A DNA stretch of 64,000 nt from Niabella drilacis (GTDB lineage Bacteria; Bacteroidota; Bacteroidia; Chitinophagales; Chitinophagaceae), in assembly GCF_900101395.1 (NCBI RefSeq), contig NZ_FMZO01000004.1:236070-300069 (forward strand), given 5' to 3'. Shown piece after piece: positions 43,912 to 52,105 of the stretch. Within the stretch, counting starts at the first letter, position 1. Every line of letters begins with the position of its first letter. The notes under the pieces are model-generated. The model worked only from the letters and a program-made list of their open reading frames with translations, was not told where the DNA came from and ran no database searches. The position numbers and the translations under genes were made by a program.

Positions 43912-44913
43912 ATGGTTTGTAAAATGAACAGGGAATTATTTTTAACCTTGTTGGCAAAAAAAATAAGCCGGGAGATTTCTGATAAGGAAACTTCACTGCT
44001 GGGAACGGCAATTGCCGAAACCCCCGAGTATGCGCAGATTGCCGGGGAAATAGCGGGCTATGAGTCGCCTCTGGCGGGCATTACAGACGAATCTGTACAG
44101 GATAGACTGGATATCACCAGGGCGCAGCTTGCACAGCTGTCAGGAAAAGAGCCGGCCCCGCAGCAAACGGGGTACCGCTTCCTGTTAAAAATTGCAGCGG
44201 CCCTGCTTGTAATGCTGGGACTGGCTTTCTGGTTATTGAACAGCAACAATAAAGCAGCAATAGCGCCTGTTGCCCTTATGGATACGCTCCGCAGCGGTGC
44301 ACAGCCTTTATCTGCCACACTGGAAGACGGCACGCAGGTGCAATTGGGGGCCTATGCATTCATTGTCTACAACAATGCATTTGGCAAAAAACAACGGTAT
44401 ATTATTTTGAACGGGAATGCCTTTTTTGATGTGGCAAAAAATGCGGAGGTTCCCCTTGTGGTTCAGGCAGGCCCGGTAAATATTACGGTTAAGGGCACCG
44501 CTTTTTATATAGACCAGGAAACACCCCGAAGTATGTCAGTGGCCTTGCTGCGCGGACTGGTGGAAGTAAGCAGCCGGCGGAACAGGAATGATAAAGTATT
44601 GCTAAAACCCAATCAGCAATTATCAGTAACGGAAACGACGCAGCGCTCGTTGCAGTTTGATATTACCACGTTACAGGTACCGGCTAAGCCCGGCACAGAT
44701 ACATTAAGCTTTAAGAAGGAAAAACTGGAGACGCTGGTGCCCCGCCTTGAGAAAAAATACAATACCAGGATTGAAGTACGGAATGAAGCATTAAAGGAAA
44801 AAAGATTCAGTGGTATGTTTACAACCGAAACACTACAGGAAGCACTCGAATCGTTACAGATCTCCTACCCGTTTGAGGTTAAAACAAAAGATAAACTGGT
44901 TATAATAGAATAA
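43912..44913 (+). CDS. FecR-family anti-sigma factor
   Basis: A 333-residue protein (ATG at 43912; another at 43924 would give MNRELF). A cytoplasmic N-domain (about 1-85), one TM helix (about 88-107, LKIAAALLVMLGLAFWLLNS), the periplasmic FecR beta region (SGAQPLSATLEDGTQVQLGAYA then GNAFFDVAKN) and a C-terminal DUF4974-like STN-related domain (about 262-333). It should sense the signal from the receptor and control the ECF factor just upstream. Spacing 7 bp to each neighbour suggests one operon. Confidence 0.9.
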   Translation: MVCKMNRELFLTLLAKKISREISDKETSLLGTAIAETPEYAQIAGEIAGYESPLAGITDESVQDRLDITRAQLAQLSGKEPAPQQTGYRFLLKIAAALLVMLGLAFWLLNSNNKAAIAPVALMDTLRSGAQPLSATLEDGTQVQLGAYAFIVYNNAFGKKQRYIILNGNAFFDVAKNAEVPLVVQAGPVNITVKGTAFYIDQETPRSMSVALLRGLVEVSSRRNRNDKVLLKPNQQLSVTETTQRSLQFDITTLQVPAKPGTDTLSFKKEKLETLVPRLEKKYNTRIEVRNEALKEKRFSGMFTTETLQEALESLQISYPFEVKTKDKLVIIE

Positions 44914-44919
44914 GGACCT

Positions 44920-47571
44920 ATGAATAAATTGCTTTTTGTATGCCTGACAGGGATGCTGTTTTTTATTGCTGCTGCCGGCGCCGCACAAGACCGTAAACTG
45001 ACCCTTAAAATCACGAACAGCCCGCTGCCAAAAGTGTTGGATGAAATACAGCGTAAAACGCGCTATAATATATTATATAGCGATGAAGTGGTGCAGGATA
45101 CCATGCACGCCAGTATAGATGCGGTGCGCAGACCCGCTTCAGAAATACTGCAAACCATACTGCCCCCTCAAAACCTGTTTTATATACTCCGGGGTAACGA
45201 TAAAATTGTGATTGGAAGCGAGCTGTTGCGGAAACAGGGGGCTAACCTCGCCTTTGCCCAATCAAAAATAGAAGGCCGGGTAATGGATGATAACAGGCAG
45301 CCGGTGCCTTTTGCTACTGTGGCGCTTTTAAAGGATAAAAAAGACCTGCTGATTATGGCCTGTAATGAGCAGGGCCGGTTCGAATTTACATTTCCTGTGA
45401 GCGTGGATTCATTGTATCGTATAGCCCTTTCATCAGTAGGCTTTTTACCCAAAGAAATAAACTTTACCTACCCGGATATCAGCAAACTGAAGCATATCGT
45501 TTTAGAGAAGGATAAAAATGTTTTGGAGGGAGTAAAGATAACCGCGGTAAAGCCCTTAATGGAGCGGCTGGCAGACCGGTTTGTATTTACCCCTGATAAA
45601 TTGATGACAGAGGGCAGTACAGTGGGTGACCTGCTCCGGCAGGTTCCGCTCATAATATATGATGAACGGACAAATGCCATTTCACTATTGGGGAAGCCGG
45701 GCACAAAAGTGTATATTAATAACCGCAATACCGATATTCCTGCTGCCATGCTTGCCGAGATCTTACGCGCTATGCCCGCCAGTAATATTAAAAGCATTGA
45801 TCTGATCACGAACCCGGGCAGCGAATATGCCGCCAATATGACCGGCGGGGTGATCAATATCAATTTAAAACGACAGCTGAATGAAGGATGGCTGGGGAGC
45901 ATTAATCTTTATTCGGAGCAGGGGTACTATAATTTTTCGGGGATGAGCAGCTATCTGAATTATCACAAAGGAAAGATTACCCTGCAGCTTATGCCCACTG
46001 CCTCCGGCAACTATAATTTTTACAGTGCTCAATCGCGCCTTGATTATACAAATGGTGATCGGACAGATATAAATACACGGTTTTTCAGAAGATACAATGT
46101 CTTGGGGAATGGGCTGAAAATTGATTACGATATCAATAAAAAAAACTACTTAAGCTACAATGGCTGGTTTTCGTACGTTAAGGGGAGGTCCAATGGCAGT
46201 GCCACATCACAGTTCGGACAACAGGACCAGCCCTTTATCGATTCAACGGAAGTACTCAATACCTCCGGGCAGGACCGGTTTATTTACAACTTTGGCAACA
46301 TCAACTATCATAAGAGTATTGATTCGTCAGATAAAAAATACATAGATGCCAATATCGATTACAATCATTTTTATCAAAAGCGCGAAAACGCCTGGGGGGC
46401 ACAGTTCAGTAGTGTACTGCCCCAAAAGTTTCTCAACCTTTCCGCAAAATTGCAGTACCGGCAAAACCTCGGAAAGGATGCCAGCCTTATTACCGGGTTC
46501 CAGCTCAGCTCCAGTGAAACAAAAAATGACCAGACCTATTACGAGTTAAACGGGCCGGCGAAGGATCAGGACGTCCGCTACCGGTACAATGAAAAATACT
46601 ATGCGGCGTTTGGCAGCGTATCAAAAAACTTTGGCAAAAAATGGAATACCAAGGTAGGCCTCAGGGCGGAAGCGATGCAATACAGGACGGAAGAGCTTGA
46701 GAAAAACATACGTGCAGATAGTAATTACGTAACCTTATTCCCGGATGCAGGCATCAGTTTTTCTCCGGGCAATAAAAATCAGTTTGGGCTGAATTTTGCA
46801 AAAAAGATCAGCCGGCCGGATATTGAACTTTTGTTCCCCGGCCGAACTTATATCTCCAATACATATTTTGCCCAGAATAATCCGTTCTTACAGCCGGTGA
46901 TTATAAACAGGCTCGATTTTACCTATATGTTCAAAAGCCGGTATATTTTTTCCCTTGCTTATCAGGCAACCAGGAATAACTATACAAAATTCATTATTCC
47001 GGTTGTTGAAGATCAGCAACGCAAATTGCAAAGCACTTATTTGAACTATGGCAATGCACGCAATTTTTCAGCAGCGGTTAATTTCCAGCAAACTGCTATT
47101 AAAGATCTCTGGAGTTTTTATTGGACATCATCCTATAATTATACCCTGTATTATGGAAAAGTAAGCGAGGCCCCTGTTTATAAGACCAATAATAGCGTTG
47201 GACTTTACATTAATAACACGCTTTATATTTCAAAAAAGAAAAAATGGACGGCTTTTGCAATTTTCAATTATGCCAGCCCCAACATCAATATCAGCGGTCA
47301 AAAGGGGGGATGGTCTACGTTGGCTCTTGAAGTTAAAAAAGTGATCAAGGACCTGGCCATCAATCTCAGGGTATCGGACCTCTATAACGGATCCTCCAAT
47401 ATCCGGTATCAGTGGTTTGCCAACAGTATAATAAAGGAGCATGTGCAATATTCAAATGCTTACCCAAGAGTGGTGACTTTAAGGATGGTTTATAGTTTTG
47501 GTAATCAGCGCGTAAAAACGGCAAAAGACCGGTCTTCGGCCAATGATGATATCCGAAAAAGGGTGAATTAG
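44920..47571 (+). CDS. STN-domain TonB-dependent receptor-like outer-membrane protein
   Basis: An 883-residue protein: signal peptide (about 1-22, ending AAGAAQ), STN signalling domain (about 24-103), carboxypeptidase-like domain (about 115-200, SKIEGRVMDDNRQPVPFATV), a plug-like region (about 215-320, with VGDLLRQVPLIIYDE and GKPGTKVYINNRN) and a barrel of the OMP_b-brl_3 type. The STN domain and the adjacent sigma/anti-sigma pair make it a signal-transducing transporter controlling its own expression. No SusD follows, so the ligand may be a siderophore, peptide or other compound rather than a glycan. Confidence 0.88.
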   Translation: MNKLLFVCLTGMLFFIAAAGAAQDRKLTLKITNSPLPKVLDEIQRKTRYNILYSDEVVQDTMHASIDAVRRPASEILQTILPPQNLFYILRGNDKIVIGSELLRKQGANLAFAQSKIEGRVMDDNRQPVPFATVALLKDKKDLLIMACNEQGRFEFTFPVSVDSLYRIALSSVGFLPKEINFTYPDISKLKHIVLEKDKNVLEGVKITAVKPLMERLADRFVFTPDKLMTEGSTVGDLLRQVPLIIYDERTNAISLLGKPGTKVYINNRNTDIPAAMLAEILRAMPASNIKSIDLITNPGSEYAANMTGGVININLKRQLNEGWLGSINLYSEQGYYNFSGMSSYLNYHKGKITLQLMPTASGNYNFYSAQSRLDYTNGDRTDINTRFFRRYNVLGNGLKIDYDINKKNYLSYNGWFSYVKGRSNGSATSQFGQQDQPFIDSTEVLNTSGQDRFIYNFGNINYHKSIDSSDKKYIDANIDYNHFYQKRENAWGAQFSSVLPQKFLNLSAKLQYRQNLGKDASLITGFQLSSSETKNDQTYYELNGPAKDQDVRYRYNEKYYAAFGSVSKNFGKKWNTKVGLRAEAMQYRTEELEKNIRADSNYVTLFPDAGISFSPGNKNQFGLNFAKKISRPDIELLFPGRTYISNTYFAQNNPFLQPVIINRLDFTYMFKSRYIFSLAYQATRNNYTKFIIPVVEDQQRKLQSTYLNYGNARNFSAAVNFQQTAIKDLWSFYWTSSYNYTLYYGKVSEAPVYKTNNSVGLYINNTLYISKKKKWTAFAIFNYASPNINISGQKGGWSTLALEVKKVIKDLAINLRVSDLYNGSSNIRYQWFANSIIKEHVQYSNAYPRVVTLRMVYSFGNQRVKTAKDRSSANDDIRKRVN

Positions 47572-47610
47572 GCTCAAAACAGGAGGGGGGAGGCAGGAAA
47601 ATGGCCGGTC

Positions 47611-48087
47611 TTATTTTTTTGATGGACTGAAAAATAAACCAAAGTTTTTCTTTTGACTGGATGATAATAATCTTGAAGTAGCAACCTTATGTTTGATATT
47701 CGTTAAATCGTTGTTGTCAAGAACTCCAATATGAATGCCTGGTTTTTCTATTAACGTATTGTATAGGATATCCGCTTTTTGCTCAAGAAAAATGGAACAG
47801 TTTACATAGGAGGTATGCGTCAAAAATGGCCGGAGTGCTTCATCATATTCCAGTATCAGGTGTTCATTCTTTAGGGCTTCTGTCGGAAAAAGATGGGCAT
47901 TTATTTCTGTATTGATACGCAAAAATGCCACCATTATCCTGTCATATCTGATTCCTATTAAAATAAGCCGCTTTTCTTTTTTTGCAATGGGATCGTAAAA
48001 CTTAAATACAGAGCCCGCTCTAAAATTTAGGTCTGCAAGCGTTTTTCGTTGTTCATAGGGAAGCGCATCACCAATAGCCTTACTCAT
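47611..48087 (-). CDS. Putative toxin paired with a Panacea-type antitoxin
   Basis: A 158-residue protein from ATG at 48087. I recognise no family with certainty. The core, AGSVFKFYDP then KEKRLILIGIRYDRIMVAFL, resembles the SH3-like opening of PemK/MazF-type proteins (an entry loop followed by a strand with RLILIG), but the usual GDI/PF motifs are missing. A basic, Ser-rich C-terminus follows (SSSQKKNFGLFFSPSKK). Its start overlaps the Panacea gene stop by 8 bp in ATGAGTAA, indicating tight coupling. Role as toxin is inferred from the partner. Confidence 0.5.
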   Translation of the reverse strand: MSKAIGDALPYEQRKTLADLNFRAGSVFKFYDPIAKKEKRLILIGIRYDRIMVAFLRINTEINAHLFPTEALKNEHLILEYDEALRPFLTHTSYVNCSIFLEQKADILYNTLIEKPGIHIGVLDNNDLTNIKHKVATSRLLSSSQKKNFGLFFSPSKK

Positions 48088-48613
48088 CAAAACTAAAGTT
48101 GAAATTTTCTGATGTAGATTTAATAAACGCGATCATGTTTTCAGAAGCACCGGCTGCTTTAGCGATCTCCGTGTAAGGAATGGTTTGATTTTCCCCAAAG
48201 TTCTGAACGGTCCAGTTATACGCAGCATCATGGGATTTCTTTTTTAAATCTCCAAATGAAAGGTGTTTGTTCTCGGCTATGGATTCATCCAGGCATTCTA
48301 AATCAGAGTCGGATAAAACATCCGTGTTTGCTTTTGATTTGGCAACAACAACATTGTCCTCAATGCTGAAATACTGCGGGTTCACTTTGGAATACTTGAT
48401 CTCATCATAAGAGATTGATGGAACGGGGCCATATTCCATCGCAATAATATTGTCGCCGGTAATGGGCCGGGCATATCTTGCCAGGTGTTTTTGTTCTGCG
48501 AAGTATAAAATTTTAAGCAGGGAGTATTTATCCCATACTCCCCCTAATGAGTTGCAAATATGCAGCATTGAAGCGATGGCTTTTTCTTTATTGAAGGGGA
48601 AGTCTGTCATCAT
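48080..48613 (-). CDS. Panacea-domain (SocA/DUF4065-like) antitoxin
   Basis: A 177-residue protein whose central segment LLKILYFAEQKHLARYARP then ITGDNIIAMEYGPVP and SYDEIKY is the hallmark of the Panacea (SocA-like, DUF4065) domain. This domain occurs in many antitoxins that neutralise diverse toxins. It lies first in a two-gene operon with an overlapping partner at 47611-48087. A TAGCTTTG -7 and a short palindrome sit directly upstream, as expected of an autoregulated toxin-antitoxin pair. Recognised family, inferred function in this pair. Confidence 0.78.
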   Translation of the reverse strand: MMTDFPFNKEKAIASMLHICNSLGGVWDKYSLLKILYFAEQKHLARYARPITGDNIIAMEYGPVPSISYDEIKYSKVNPQYFSIEDNVVVAKSKANTDVLSDSDLECLDESIAENKHLSFGDLKKKSHDAAYNWTVQNFGENQTIPYTEIAKAAGASENMIAFIKSTSENFNFSFDE

Positions 48614-48624
48614 AGCACCACAAA

Positions 48625-48639
48625 GCTAATATTTTTAGC
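48625..48639. promoter_or_regulatory. Palindrome GCTAA-N5-TTAGC at the Panacea promoter
   Basis: Inverted repeat with 5-bp arms overlapping the -7 element of the toxin-antitoxin operon. A plausible autoregulatory site; weak by length. Confidence 0.35.
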
Positions 48640-48924
48640 AGGGTTTTGGCTTTTTTTTTTGCTAATTTCATAAGTAAATGGATCTCACTTGTTTTGAACG
48701 GCGTCGATGCTGCACTATCTCACAAAACACGCCACCCTAAACAATTTCCTTAATAAATCTGCGTCCTGTTTTATTTTATGACAACCGGGGTGCCGGCGGG
48801 GAAAACCGCCGGGAATGAGAAACAAGACCGGGAGTGCTGTAATGGTTTCGTTCTCAATAGAATATTTTCGGGGAGCGAAATGAGCGGTTTGTGTTACCTG
48901 TTATCATTTGGTAACTTTTTTGTT

Positions 48925-48945
48925 GCATAATTCAAAAAATTATGC
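48925..48945. promoter_or_regulatory. 21-bp perfect palindrome at the typA promoter
   Basis: GCATAATT / AATTATGC with a 5-nt centre. It lies upstream of and partly over the expected -33 position of the typA promoter (-7 TACCTTTG at 48964-48971). Confidence 0.5.
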
Positions 48946-48963
48946 TATAGCGCAGAATTATCG

Positions 48964-48971
48964 TACCTTTG
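48964..48971 (+). promoter_or_regulatory. -7 element (TACCTTTG) of typA
   Basis: Exact TAnnTTTG, 18 bp before ATG. The expected -33 is not a clean TTG, overlapping the palindrome instead. Confidence 0.6.
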
Positions 48972-48989
48972 CGCCTCCAAATTTTAAAA

Positions 48990-50798
48990 ATGAATTTAAG
49001 AAACATCGCAATCATCGCGCACGTAGACCACGGAAAAACCACATTAGTAGATAAAATTTTACACGCTACTTCTGTTTTTCGTGAAAACCAGGCCACCGGT
49101 GAACTGATCATGGATAACAACGATCTGGAAAGAGAGCGGGGTATTACCATTTTTAGTAAAAATGCAGCCGTTACTTACAAGGATACAAAAATTAATGTAA
49201 TTGATACACCCGGTCACGCCGATTTTGGAGGAGAGGTAGAGCGTGTTTTGAAAATGGCCGACGGGGTTATTTTGCTGGTGGATGCCTTTGAGGGGCCGAT
49301 GCCGCAGACCCGTTTCGTATTGCAAAAAGCACTGGCGCTGGGATTGAAACCGATCGTGGTGATCAATAAGGTAGATAAACCCAACTGCCGCCCGGATGAA
49401 GTGCATGACGCGGTATTTGATCTGTTCTTTAACCTGGATGCTACAGAAGAGCAACTGGATTTTCCTACCTTCTATGGTTCTGGAAAGAACGGCTGGTTCA
49501 ATGATTCATTAACACCGATCGATAATATCAATCCTTTATTGGATGGCATTTTAAAATATGTGCCACTGCCGAAAGTAGCAGAAGGGCCGCTGCAAATGCA
49601 GATCACTTCACTGGATTACTCTTCTTTCCTGGGCCGTATTGCCGTAGGTAAAGTAGGCCGTGGGGTTATTAAAGAAGGCCAGCAGGTAGCCCTGATGCAG
49701 GAAGATGGCGTAAAAAAGACCCGGGTAAAAGAGCTGTATGTGTTTGAGGGAATGGGTAAAAAGAAAGTAACCGAAGTGCAGGCCGGCGATCTTTGTGCGG
49801 TAGTAGGTATTGAAGATTTTAATATCGGGGATACTCTTGCCGATGCAGAAAATCCGGAAGCATTACCGCGGATCAGCGTAGATGAGCCAACCATGAACAT
49901 GTTGTTTGGTATCAACAACTCTCCGTTCTATGGTAAGGATGGTAAATTTGTTACCAGCCGTCACCTGCGTGATCGTTTGGAAAAAGAAACGGAAAAGAAC
50001 CTGGCCCTGCGCGTGGAAGAAAGCGAAGGTGGAGAAGCCTTTCTGGTATATGGCCGGGGTATTTTGCACCTGGGAGTACTGATCGAAACCATGCGTCGTG
50101 AAGGATATGAGTTAACCGTGGGGCAGCCCCAGGTAATTACCAAGGATATCGACGGTAAAAAACACGAGCCTTTTGAAACCCTGGTGGTGGATGTTCCGGA
50201 AGAATTTGCAAGCAAGGTAATTGACCTGGTTACCCGCCGCAAAGGAGAAATGCTGGTAATGGAAACCAAGGGCGAAATGCAGCACCTGGAATTTGAGATC
50301 CCTTCCCGCGGATTGATCGGGCTGCGTACTCAGATGCTCACTGCCACTACGGGTGAAGCGGTAATGGCACACCGGTTCTCTTCCTACCAACCCTGGAAGG
50401 GCATGATCCCCGGCAGAAACAACGGGGTACTGATCTCCAAGAACCAGGGCCGCACAACCGGTTACTCGATCGATAAATTACAGGATCGTGGTACTTTCTT
50501 TGTAGATCCGGGTGAGGAAGTATATGCGGGACAGATCCTCGCGGAAAACATCAAACCGGGCGACCTGGTAGTAAATGCCACGGAAGAAAAGAAACTGACC
50601 AACCACCGTGCCAGCGGAAGTGATGATGCTACCCGCATTGCGCCAAAAACGCTGATGACCCTGGAGGAATGCATGGAGTACATACAGCAAGACGAGTGTA
50701 TTGAGGTAACGCCTAATTTTATCCGGATGCGTAAAGTAGTGCTGGATGAAATTGAGCGGAACAAGATCGCAAAGAAAATGGCGGCAGAAGCTGTATAA
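48990..50798 (+). CDS. typA: Translational GTPase TypA/BipA
   Basis: 602 residues from ATG at 48990 (MNLRNIAIIAHVDHGKTTLV). The GTPase motifs are AHVDHGKT (G1), RGITIFSKN (G2), DTPGHADFGGEVERV (G3) and NKVDKP (G4), followed by EF-G-like domains and the TypA C-terminal domain (GRTTGYSIDKLQDRGTFFVDPG). TypA binds the ribosome and supports growth at low temperature and under stress. Length and domains are those of the family. A strong terminator follows. Confidence 0.97.
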   Translation: MNLRNIAIIAHVDHGKTTLVDKILHATSVFRENQATGELIMDNNDLERERGITIFSKNAAVTYKDTKINVIDTPGHADFGGEVERVLKMADGVILLVDAFEGPMPQTRFVLQKALALGLKPIVVINKVDKPNCRPDEVHDAVFDLFFNLDATEEQLDFPTFYGSGKNGWFNDSLTPIDNINPLLDGILKYVPLPKVAEGPLQMQITSLDYSSFLGRIAVGKVGRGVIKEGQQVALMQEDGVKKTRVKELYVFEGMGKKKVTEVQAGDLCAVVGIEDFNIGDTLADAENPEALPRISVDEPTMNMLFGINNSPFYGKDGKFVTSRHLRDRLEKETEKNLALRVEESEGGEAFLVYGRGILHLGVLIETMRREGYELTVGQPQVITKDIDGKKHEPFETLVVDVPEEFASKVIDLVTRRKGEMLVMETKGEMQHLEFEIPSRGLIGLRTQMLTATTGEAVMAHRFSSYQPWKGMIPGRNNGVLISKNQGRTTGYSIDKLQDRGTFFVDPGEEVYAGQILAENIKPGDLVVNATEEKKLTNHRASGSDDATRIAPKTLMTLEECMEYIQQDECIEVTPNFIRMRKVVLDEIERNKIAKKMAAEAV

Positions 50799-50820
50799 GA
50801 AGGTACAGGCAATAATATTG

Positions 50821-50854
50821 AAACGCCGGGTTAGGTATGACCCGGCGTTTTTTT
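50821..50854 (+). terminator. Intrinsic terminator after typA
   Basis: Perfect 10-bp stem AAACGCCGGG / CCCGGCGTTT with a 10-nt loop, followed by TTTT. Confidence 0.9.
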
Positions 50855-50865
50855 ATGGATATAAA

Positions 50866-50944
50866 TATAAATTCCGTCAGTTTAAGTACTTCATTTATAT
50901 AAATTCCGTCAGTTTATGTTCTGTATTTATATAAATTTTGTCAG
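50866..50944. repeat. Three 32-bp-spaced direct repeats (iterons) upstream of the DUF4143-type ATPase
   Basis: The core TATAAATTCCGTCAG occurs at 50866-50880 and 50898-50912, and TATAAATTTTGTCAG at 50930-50944; the interval is exactly 32 bp each time (three helical turns). The last copy ends 6 bp before the -7-like TATCTTCG. The layout suggests a specific operator for the downstream gene. Confidence 0.8.
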
Positions 50945-50950
50945 TTTCTA

Positions 50951-50958
50951 TATCTTCG
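50951..50958 (+). promoter_or_regulatory. -7-like element (TATCTTCG) four bases before the ATPase start
   Basis: Differs from TAnnTTTG at one position and ends exactly 4 nt before ATG at 50963. The preceding iteron lies where the -33 contact would be. Confidence 0.4.
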
Positions 50959-50962
50959 TGCC

Positions 50963-52093
50963 ATGATAGAACGTGCTCTTTTAAAAAAGATCATCCATGA
51001 CTGTGCAAAACAAAAAGTTTCGCTGCTGGTGGGAGCAAGACGGGTTGGGAAAACGGAGCTGTTACTTCAGGTACGTGCACATTTTGAAAACGACTGTCTT
51101 TGGCTGAATGGGGAAGATGAAGATACCGCCAGCCTGCTGGCAGAACGGACAGAGGCCAATTACAACCGTCTGCTGCAACAAAAAAAACTGCTGATCATTG
51201 ATGAAGCGCAGTATATTACGGATATCGGTCGTAAGGTAAAGCTGATGATTGATGCAATAAAACCACTTCATATCATTATTACGGGCTCCAGCAGTTTTGA
51301 CCTGCAGCAAAAGGAGGGAGAGCCGCTGGTAGGTCGCACGATCACCAACCAACTGTATCCCATAGCCCAAATGGAACTGTCGCCTACTGAAAATATATTA
51401 CAAACCCGGCAAAACCTTCCCGACCGCCTGGTCTTTGGGGGCTATCCGGAAGTATTGGGTATACCAGTGCAGTCCGAAAAGCAGCAATACCTGCAGGAGC
51501 TGGTAAATACCTATCTGCTGAAAGATATTCTCGCTTTTGAAAACATCCGTAACCCGCTAAAAATAAAAAGCCTGCTGATATTGCTGGCCCACCAGATCGG
51601 TAAAGAAGTATCGCTGGAAGAACTGGGCCGGAATTTAGGGATCAGCAAGAACACCGTGGAGCGTTACCTGGAGTTACTGGCTAAATCGTTTGTATTGTAT
51701 AAGCGGCAAGGCTTTAGTAAAAACCTGAGGAAGGAAATTGTAAAAAGCAGCCGCTGGTATTTTTTCGACAACGGCGTGCGTAACGCCCTGCTCAATAACT
51801 TTCAGCCATTAGCGATACGGCAGGACACTGGTATGCTTTGGGAAAATTACGTGTTAAGCGAGCGCATAAAATATACTGCCTACCGGCAGGAGCATGTGAA
51901 CAGCTATTTTTGGCGAACCTATGATCAGCAGGAAATTGACCTCATAGAAGAAAAGGCCGGCAGCATTACTGCATATGAAATGAAGTGGAATGCTACAGCC
52001 GCAAAGCGGCCTGTGGCCTTTTCAAAAGCCTATCCGGATGCGGCCTTTCATACCCTGAGCAGGAACAACTACGAAGACTTTATTGCCCGGTAG
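50963..52093 (+). CDS. ATP-binding protein of the AAA_14/DUF4143 type
   Basis: A 376-residue protein with Walker A (GARRVGKT, residues 24-31) and Walker B (LLIIDEAQ, Asp80-Glu81), followed by a sensor region (HIIITGSSSFDL) and a C-terminal DUF4143 domain with a PD-(D/E)XK nuclease-like motif (SYFWRTYDQQEIDLIEEKAG, then YEMKWN). These proteins are common and patchily distributed in bacteria; most are uncharacterised, although the C-terminal fold suggests DNA cleavage or binding. It stands alone between typA and the TlpA-like gene, with three iterons upstream, consistent with a horizontally mobile or self-regulated element. Confidence 0.85.
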   Translation: MIERALLKKIIHDCAKQKVSLLVGARRVGKTELLLQVRAHFENDCLWLNGEDEDTASLLAERTEANYNRLLQQKKLLIIDEAQYITDIGRKVKLMIDAIKPLHIIITGSSSFDLQQKEGEPLVGRTITNQLYPIAQMELSPTENILQTRQNLPDRLVFGGYPEVLGIPVQSEKQQYLQELVNTYLLKDILAFENIRNPLKIKSLLILLAHQIGKEVSLEELGRNLGISKNTVERYLELLAKSFVLYKRQGFSKNLRKEIVKSSRWYFFDNGVRNALLNNFQPLAIRQDTGMLWENYVLSERIKYTAYRQEHVNSYFWRTYDQQEIDLIEEKAGSITAYEMKWNATAAKRPVAFSKAYPDAAFHTLSRNNYEDFIAR

Positions 52094-52105
52094 TTATTTT
52101 ATGGG

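Larger units (their letters stand above)
48614..48989. other. Divergent region between the Panacea pair and typA
   Basis: 376 bp without a gene. TAGCTTTG (minus, 48621-48628) ends 7 nt before the Panacea start codon, so its mRNA would be nearly leaderless. The typA promoter and a palindrome are at the other end (separate entries). The centre (48680-48900) shows nothing I can name. Confidence 0.5.

Noticed and set aside
50866..50944. Possible CRISPR-like array
   Set aside because: Only three short imperfect units without unique 30-bp spacers of equal length between identical repeats and no cas genes; better explained as operator iterons.
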